Shown here piece by piece: positions 5,219-6,412 of a stretch of 6,412 bases of DNA. The notes beneath the pieces are model-generated. The model saw only the letters and a list, made by a program, of their open reading frames with translations. It was not told where the DNA came from and made no database searches. The stretch comes from an uncultured Coriobacteriaceae bacterium (lineage in GTDB: Bacteria; Actinomycetota; Coriobacteriia; Coriobacteriales; Eggerthellaceae), in the NCBI GenBank assembly GCA_902781245.1, contig CACZIP010000124.1, positions 1-6,412 of the forward strand, in the 5' to 3' direction. The stretch's first letter is position 1; each line of letters starts with the position of its first letter. Made by a program: the position numbers and the translations under genes.

Positions 5219-6406
5219 TTATGCGATCTGGTCCACAACCGCTTTCACATGCGCGACATAGATAGCCTGAACGGCAGGAATCTCGCCCAAGCCGTTGATC
5301 TGGCAGTCGACCTTGTCGAAAGCACCAGCAGCCGTGAACTGGCTGAACCAGGACTCGGGATCCTCGGGGTCGGCCATGTCGTTGTTGGCATGGTCACCAG
5401 CGACGACCATCAGCGGACGCAGGACGACGTTCTTGAAGCCAGCATCCTTCACCTTGCCGATGACAACCTCACATGCGGTGTCCTCGGGCTCGCCCTCGAC
5501 GGTGCCGACGAAGACGTTCTTGTAGCCGAGCTCGTCCATCACGGTCTGCATCTGGTTGTAGGTGACGTTGGCGGTGTGCGACGTACCATGGCCCATGAGC
5601 ACCAGAGCGGTATCCTCGGGCACGGCAGCGGCGGCAACAACAGCCTCGGCAACAGCCTTCTTGTCGTCGTTGATGACGGTGGCGTCAGCGCCCACCTCAC
5701 CGAGCAGCGGCTCGGAGACGGAGATGTTCATGTCAGCCTTGTAGGGCTCGAGAGCAGCGACCAGCTCGTCGTACTCGGCGCCATGCATGAGATGCGTCGG
5801 AGCGATAACGAGGTTCTTCACGCCAGCTTGCTTGGCGAGGTCGAGAGCCTGCTGCATGTTGTTGATCTGCTCGCCATCACGGGCAGCAACATGATTGATG
5901 ATGATCTGCGCGGTGAAGGCGCGACGGACGGACCACTCGGGGAACGCCGCAGCGATAGCCTTCTCAACAGCGCCGATGGTGGCAACGCGGTTGTCATTGA
6001 ACGACGTGCCGAAGCTCACGACGAGAATCTCGTTCTCCTTGTCGGGGGCAGTTGCCAGCGGATCGTCCTTGGAGGCATCGCCCGTGTCAAGAGCGAAGTA
6101 GTCAGCTTCCTGGACGAGTTCCTTCTGGGCGTCGGTCAGAGCATCCCAAGCATCCTTGGCGGCCTTGCAGTCAGCATCGGTCGTAGCGGTGCGCTCCTGG
6201 ACCTGGATCTTGGCGATGAGCTCATCAACTGCAGCAGCGGCTGCAGCGTCGGCCGATGCGCTTGAAGAAGCGCTGGCAGAGGCGCTGGCCGAGCTGGCCG
6301 AAGCGCTAGCGGATGCGGACGATGCGCTGCCCGACGAGCAGCCCGCGATTACGAGGGCCATGCATGCTGCAAGAGCAAGCACGGCGATGTACTTTACGTA
6401 CTTCAT
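5219..6406 (-). CDS. cbiK: CbiK-family metallochelatase lipoprotein (sirohydrochlorin cobaltochelatase-like, extracytoplasmic)
   Basis: CbiK enzymes insert cobalt into sirohydrochlorin in anaerobic cobalamin synthesis; this copy is exported. A signal peptide ends in IAGC with Cys23 as lipidation site. A Ser/Ala tether (24-59) follows, then a short helical module (about 59-105, with KAAKDAWDALTDAQKELV) like those in Gram-positive surface proteins. The CbiK domain occupies 125-395: ILVVSFGTSF (127-136), RRAFTAQIII, APTHLMHGAEYDEL, MGHGTSH with His273, TVEGEPED with Glu304, and PLMVVAGDHANNDMA with His339. These three match the metal-binding His145, Glu175 and His207 of Salmonella CbiK as I recall it, so the site appears intact. 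Desulfovibrio also has a periplasmic CbiK reported to bind haem. Next to an iron-complex/tetrapyrrole importer, an extracellular role in tetrapyrrole binding, metal loading or metal removal is more plausible than cytoplasmic cobalamin synthesis; this is inference. The ATG at 6406 is 6 bp from the window edge, so its ribosome binding site and promoter are not visible. Confidence 0.9.
   Translation of the reverse strand: MKYVKYIAVLALAACMALVIAGCSSGSASSASASASASSASASASASSSASADAAAAAAVDELIAKIQVQERTATTDADCKAAKDAWDALTDAQKELVQEADYFALDTGDASKDDPLATAPDKENEILVVSFGTSFNDNRVATIGAVEKAIAAAFPEWSVRRAFTAQIIINHVAARDGEQINNMQQALDLAKQAGVKNLVIAPTHLMHGAEYDELVAALEPYKADMNISVSEPLLGEVGADATVINDDKKAVAEAVVAAAAVPEDTALVLMGHGTSHTANVTYNQMQTVMDELGYKNVFVGTVEGEPEDTACEVVIGKVKDAGFKNVVLRPLMVVAGDHANNDMADPEDPESWFSQFTAAGAFDKVDCQINGLGEIPAVQAIYVAHVKAVVDQIA
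6230..6337 (-). repeat. Low-complexity Ser/Ala coding tract (lipoprotein tether)
   Basis: This stretch encodes residues 24-59 of the CbiK-like lipoprotein, almost entirely Ser and Ala in an alternating SASASA pattern ending in an alanine run. The DNA is a degenerate repeat of Ser and Ala codons (GCG, GCC, TCG, AGC families on the - strand). It would make a flexible spacer holding the chelatase domain away from the membrane. Such tracts change length easily by slippage. Confidence 0.8.
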
Positions 6407-6412
6407 TGTTTT

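Noticed and set aside
5180..6265. 361-residue + strand open frame opposite the CbiK-like gene
   Set aside because: It is the antisense shadow of a GC-rich gene. The - strand frame carries clear CbiK motifs and a lipoprotein signal, while the + strand product has no recognisable domain.

Overview
The window looks like chromosomal DNA of a high-GC, anaerobic, Gram-positive-type bacterium. My best guess is an actinobacterium of the class Coriobacteriia (Eggerthella/Slackia-like). This is inferred from the GC-rich third codon positions, from two lipoproteins whose lipobox cysteine is followed by Ser/Ala/Gly-rich tethers, and from the combination of a CbiK-type chelatase lipoprotein with a FecCD-type importer. 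No rRNA or other taxonomic marker is present, so the assignment is tentative.

Layout from left to right. (1) The last 30 codons of an unrecognised + strand gene end at 94, followed by a perfect 10-bp hairpin. (2) A - strand gene with a clear start and ribosome binding site encodes only the first half of a GAF domain and then stops, so it looks like a broken gene remnant. (3) A ~457-bp divergent intergenic region holds a dense array of short GC-core palindromes (consensus TTTCCCCGCGGGAAA) at 19-bp spacing, plus a 13-bp tandem repeat. (4) A + strand VanX/DdpX-type D-alanyl-D-alanine dipeptidase has all its zinc and catalytic residues. (5) Converging on it from the right are four - strand genes. 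In transcription order they are a membrane-anchored CbiK-like metallochelatase lipoprotein (6406 to 5219), a substrate-binding lipoprotein with an additional N-terminal beta-type domain (5020 to 3485), a FecCD/BtuC-type permease (3391 to 2339) and a FecE/BtuD-type ATPase (2339 to 1560).

The four right-hand genes make a coherent uptake module for an iron complex, haem, corrinoid or other tetrapyrrole. The substrate-binding protein, permease and ATPase form a complete ABC importer. The chelatase-fold lipoprotein would sit outside the membrane next to it, where it could bind a tetrapyrrole or insert or remove its metal. The chelatase gene has its own terminator-like hairpin, so the importer genes may form a second transcription unit.

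The most unusual element is the palindrome family. It occupies all three intergenic gaps longer than about 90 bp between the GAF remnant and the chelatase gene: a nine-copy array before the dipeptidase gene, a three-copy cluster between the binding-protein and permease genes that can fold into alternative hairpins, and a two-copy cluster forming a perfect 36-bp palindrome upstream of the binding-protein gene. It is not a CRISPR array and does not look coding.
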